A program made the position numbers and the translations under genes. The notes beneath the pieces were generated by a model that did not search any database, was not told the origin of the DNA, and was given only the letters and a program-made list of their open reading frames with translations. Shown here piece after piece: positions 6,458 through 7,453 of a stretch of 7,453 bases of DNA (within the stretch, counting starts at the first letter, position 1; the number at the start of each line of letters is the position of its first letter). Origin of the DNA: Ilumatobacteraceae bacterium (GTDB lineage Bacteria; Actinomycetota; Acidimicrobiia; Acidimicrobiales; Ilumatobacteraceae); NCBI GenBank assembly GCA_025464045.1, contig JAODBQ010000177.1, positions 1 through 7,453 of the forward strand, in the 5' to 3' direction.

Positions 6458-6870
6458 CAGACGTGCTCCACTTCAGTCAGCGTGGCGACCGCTGGCGCCA
6501 GTCGTTCGAGGATTCGCCGCTCGGCCGGCCACGCTGCGAGCAACCGCTCCGGTGGGATCCGTTTCGCGGCATAGCGAAGCGCCAGGGCCACGACGACGAT
6601 GTCGTCGAGCGGACCGATCACCGGCAAGAACTCCGGGATCAGGTCGATGGGTGACAGCACCCACAACCCGGCGAACGCCACGGCCAGCTTGACCCGTCGG
6701 GGGACCAACGGGTCCTTGCGCAGCCGCCGAGCGGTGGTCACGCAGGCGGGCAGGACCGTTGCCAGGTCACGAGCCAGTCCGGGCGGGAGACGCCGGGCCA
6801 GCAGGATCATCAGGACCCAGGATGCGACCAGCACGCCGACACCGACGAGTGCCCACCCCACCCAACCCAT
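6457..6870 (-). CDS. DUF1232 (YkvA-like) membrane protein
   Basis: This encodes 137 residues. One N-terminal transmembrane helix (about 4-24) is followed by the DUF1232 core at 58-100, with the family hallmark LSPIDLIPEFLPVIGPLDD (72-90) and a hydrophobic helix after it. The family's biochemical function is not established. The gene heads a three-gene operon and diverges from the ArsR/SmtB gene across 83 bases. No Shine-Dalgarno sequence precedes the ATG. Instead TACTCT lies exactly 6 nt upstream, suggesting a leaderless mRNA. Confidence 0.9.
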   Translation of the reverse strand: MGWVGWALVGVGVLVASWVLMILLARRLPPGLARDLATVLPACVTTARRLRKDPLVPRRVKLAVAFAGLWVLSPIDLIPEFLPVIGPLDDIVVVALALRYAAKRIPPERLLAAWPAERRILERLAPAVATLTEVEHV

Positions 6871-6876
6871 CCGGAC

Positions 6877-6882
6877 AGAGTA
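6877..6882 (-). promoter_or_regulatory. -10 element of the DUF1232 operon
   Basis: Read on the minus strand, TACTCT (6882 to 6877) fits the TAnnnT box and is separated by 6 nt (GTCCGG) from the ATG at 6870, placing the transcription start at the start codon. No good -35 box is seen. Confidence 0.45.
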
Positions 6883-6894
6883 ACAGCCGTTACT
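6879..6894. promoter_or_regulatory. Palindromic candidate operator over the -10 box of the DUF1232 operon
   Basis: AGTAAC and GTTACT form perfect 6-bp arms around AGCC. The left arm overlaps the minus-strand -10 hexamer, so a bound dimeric regulator would repress that operon. The divergent ArsR/SmtB protein is the obvious candidate, but this is inference. Confidence 0.4.
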
Positions 6895-6900
6895 TAGCTC

Positions 6901-6910
6901 ATGACGTCAT
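6901..6910. promoter_or_regulatory. Palindrome ATGACGTCAT in the divergent promoter region
   Basis: This is a perfect 10-bp palindrome near the middle of the 83-base region between the two divergent genes. It may be a second regulator site. Its binding factor is unknown. Confidence 0.3.
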
Positions 6911-6941
6911 TGCTACATGTCGACGATCGAGATCGAGCCGC

Positions 6942-6947
6942 TACTCT
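6942..6947 (+). promoter_or_regulatory. -10 element of the ArsR/SmtB-CDF operon
   Basis: TACTCT is followed by 6 nt and then the GTG at 6954, mirroring the divergent gene. No Shine-Dalgarno sequence is present, so a leaderless transcript is likely. The -35 is poor (TGTCGA at 6918-6923, 18-nt spacer). Confidence 0.5.
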
Positions 6948-6953
6948 ATCTGC

Positions 6954-7322
6954 GTGGATGCGCATACAGCTAGTTCGCCGAGCGACGACCAGTTCGATGT
7001 CGCGGTGTCGACCATGAAGATGCTCGCCGACGAGACGCGCCTGCGAATCGTCTGGACGTTGTTGCACGGCGAGCACTCCGTCGGGGCGATCGCCGCACAC
7101 ATCGGTGCCCAACCAGCCGCCGTCTCCCAGCACCTCGCCAAGCTGCGACTGGCACACGTTGTGCGCATCCGTCGCGAGGGCAACCGAATGATCTACGCCG
7201 TTGACGACGCACATGTGCGGCACCTCGTCGAGGAGGCCCTGTTCCACTCCCACCACGTTGCCGATCAGCTGCCAGATCACGTGACCGGAGCGTCGACACC
7301 GGCCACGAGGAAGCCTGCATGA
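6954..7322 (+). CDS. ArsR/SmtB-family divalent-metal sensor repressor
   Basis: This encodes 122 residues from a GTG. The winged helix spans about 16-85: STMKMLADETRLRIVWTLL, then the helix-turn-helix IAAHIGAQPAAVSQHLAKLR, then the REGNRMIYAV wing. The C-terminal helix contains Asp85, His87, His98 and His101, the exact D-x-H-x10-H-x2-H spacing of the alpha-5 metal site in CzrA/SmtB-type Zn(II)/Co(II) sensors. The protein has no cysteine, so it cannot use the CxC sites of As, Cd or Pb sensors. Its stop overlaps the start of the cation efflux gene (ATGA), so it very likely represses that gene until zinc, cobalt or nickel accumulates. Frames extending further upstream are open, but GTG 6954 gives the family's usual length and sits right after the -10 box. 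Confidence 0.93.
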   Translation: MDAHTASSPSDDQFDVAVSTMKMLADETRLRIVWTLLHGEHSVGAIAAHIGAQPAAVSQHLAKLRLAHVVRIRREGNRMIYAVDDAHVRHLVEEALFHSHHVADQLPDHVTGASTPATRKPA

Positions 7323-7453
7323 GCGAACTCGACGACGACCACGGCCACGACCAGGACCAGGACCACGGCCACGGCCACGGCCACGGCCACGGCCACGGCC
7401 ACGCAGATCACGATCGTCCCACCGGCCTCAAGGGCGCGATGCTCGGCATCTTC
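7319..7453 (+). CDS. Cation diffusion facilitator (CDF) metal efflux protein, N-terminal fragment
   Basis: Only the first 45 residues are in the window. The start ATG overlaps the stop of the metal sensor by 4 nt. Residues 8-31 contain ten histidines, most in a His-Gly repeat flanked by Asp, typical of the cytosolic metal-binding tail of CDF zinc/cobalt exporters. The following TGLKGAMLGIF resembles the conserved stretch just before the first membrane domain in actinobacterial CDF proteins. The upstream zinc-type sensor supports a divalent-cation exporter. Another His-rich metal permease cannot be excluded from this fragment. Confidence 0.75.
   Translation, partial: MSELDDDHGHDQDQDHGHGHGHGHGHGHADHDRPTGLKGAMLGIF
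7364..7399 (+). repeat. Six tandem CACGGC hexamers encoding a His-Gly run
   Basis: Six perfect copies of CACGGC encode (His-Gly)6 at residues 16-27 of the CDF protein; related but diverged codons flank them. Because the unit is 6 nt, gain or loss of copies keeps the reading frame and would change the number of metal-binding histidines. Confidence 0.9.

Noticed and set aside
7364..7399. Tandem repeat considered as a CRISPR array or iteron
   Set aside because: The unit is only 6 nt with no spacers, and it is in frame, encoding a His-Gly run.

Overview
The window is high-GC DNA with many GTG starts, one probable TTG start and tight stop/start overlaps, which suggests an actinobacterium. The gene content and leaderless-looking promoters would suit Acidimicrobiia or a similar lineage, but that assignment is inference. 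No RNA genes, insertion sequences or CRISPR arrays were seen.

Left part (1-3196): a minus-strand sensory gene runs off the left edge. It encodes a degenerate receiver-like domain followed by at least three PAS domains. A gap of about 355 bases with several possible RNA hairpins separates it from a divergent pair of exported proteins. The first is a small WxL-like beta-rich secreted protein. The second is a membrane-anchored DUF916/DUF3324-type protein. Together they look like a high-GC version of the WxL / WxL-interacting protein surface module best known from low-GC Gram-positives.

Centre (3285-5153): a compact plus-strand arsenic operon with overlapping genes. It encodes an ArsR DNA-binding domain fused to a low-molecular-weight-phosphatase (ArsC-type) domain, then an AqpS-like aquaglyceroporin, then a free-standing ArsC arsenate reductase. 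No ArsB or Acr3 pump is present, so arsenite made by ArsC probably leaves through the channel. A palindrome overlaps the -35 box of a promoter that appears to produce a leaderless mRNA.

Right part (5295-7453): a minus-strand operon of three coupled genes encodes a DUF1232 membrane protein, a PAP2 lipid phosphatase and a ChrB N-terminal-domain protein. It diverges, across 83 bases rich in palindromes, from an ArsR/SmtB regulator with a complete alpha-5 zinc-type site. That regulator overlaps a His-rich cation efflux (CDF) gene cut by the right edge. The start regions at 6870 and 6954 carry the same TACTCT hexamer exactly 6 nt before the start codon. The arsenic operon has the same geometry with CATGCT. 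Overall the right two thirds of the window is a metal and metalloid stress island covering arsenic, divalent cations and possibly chromate.
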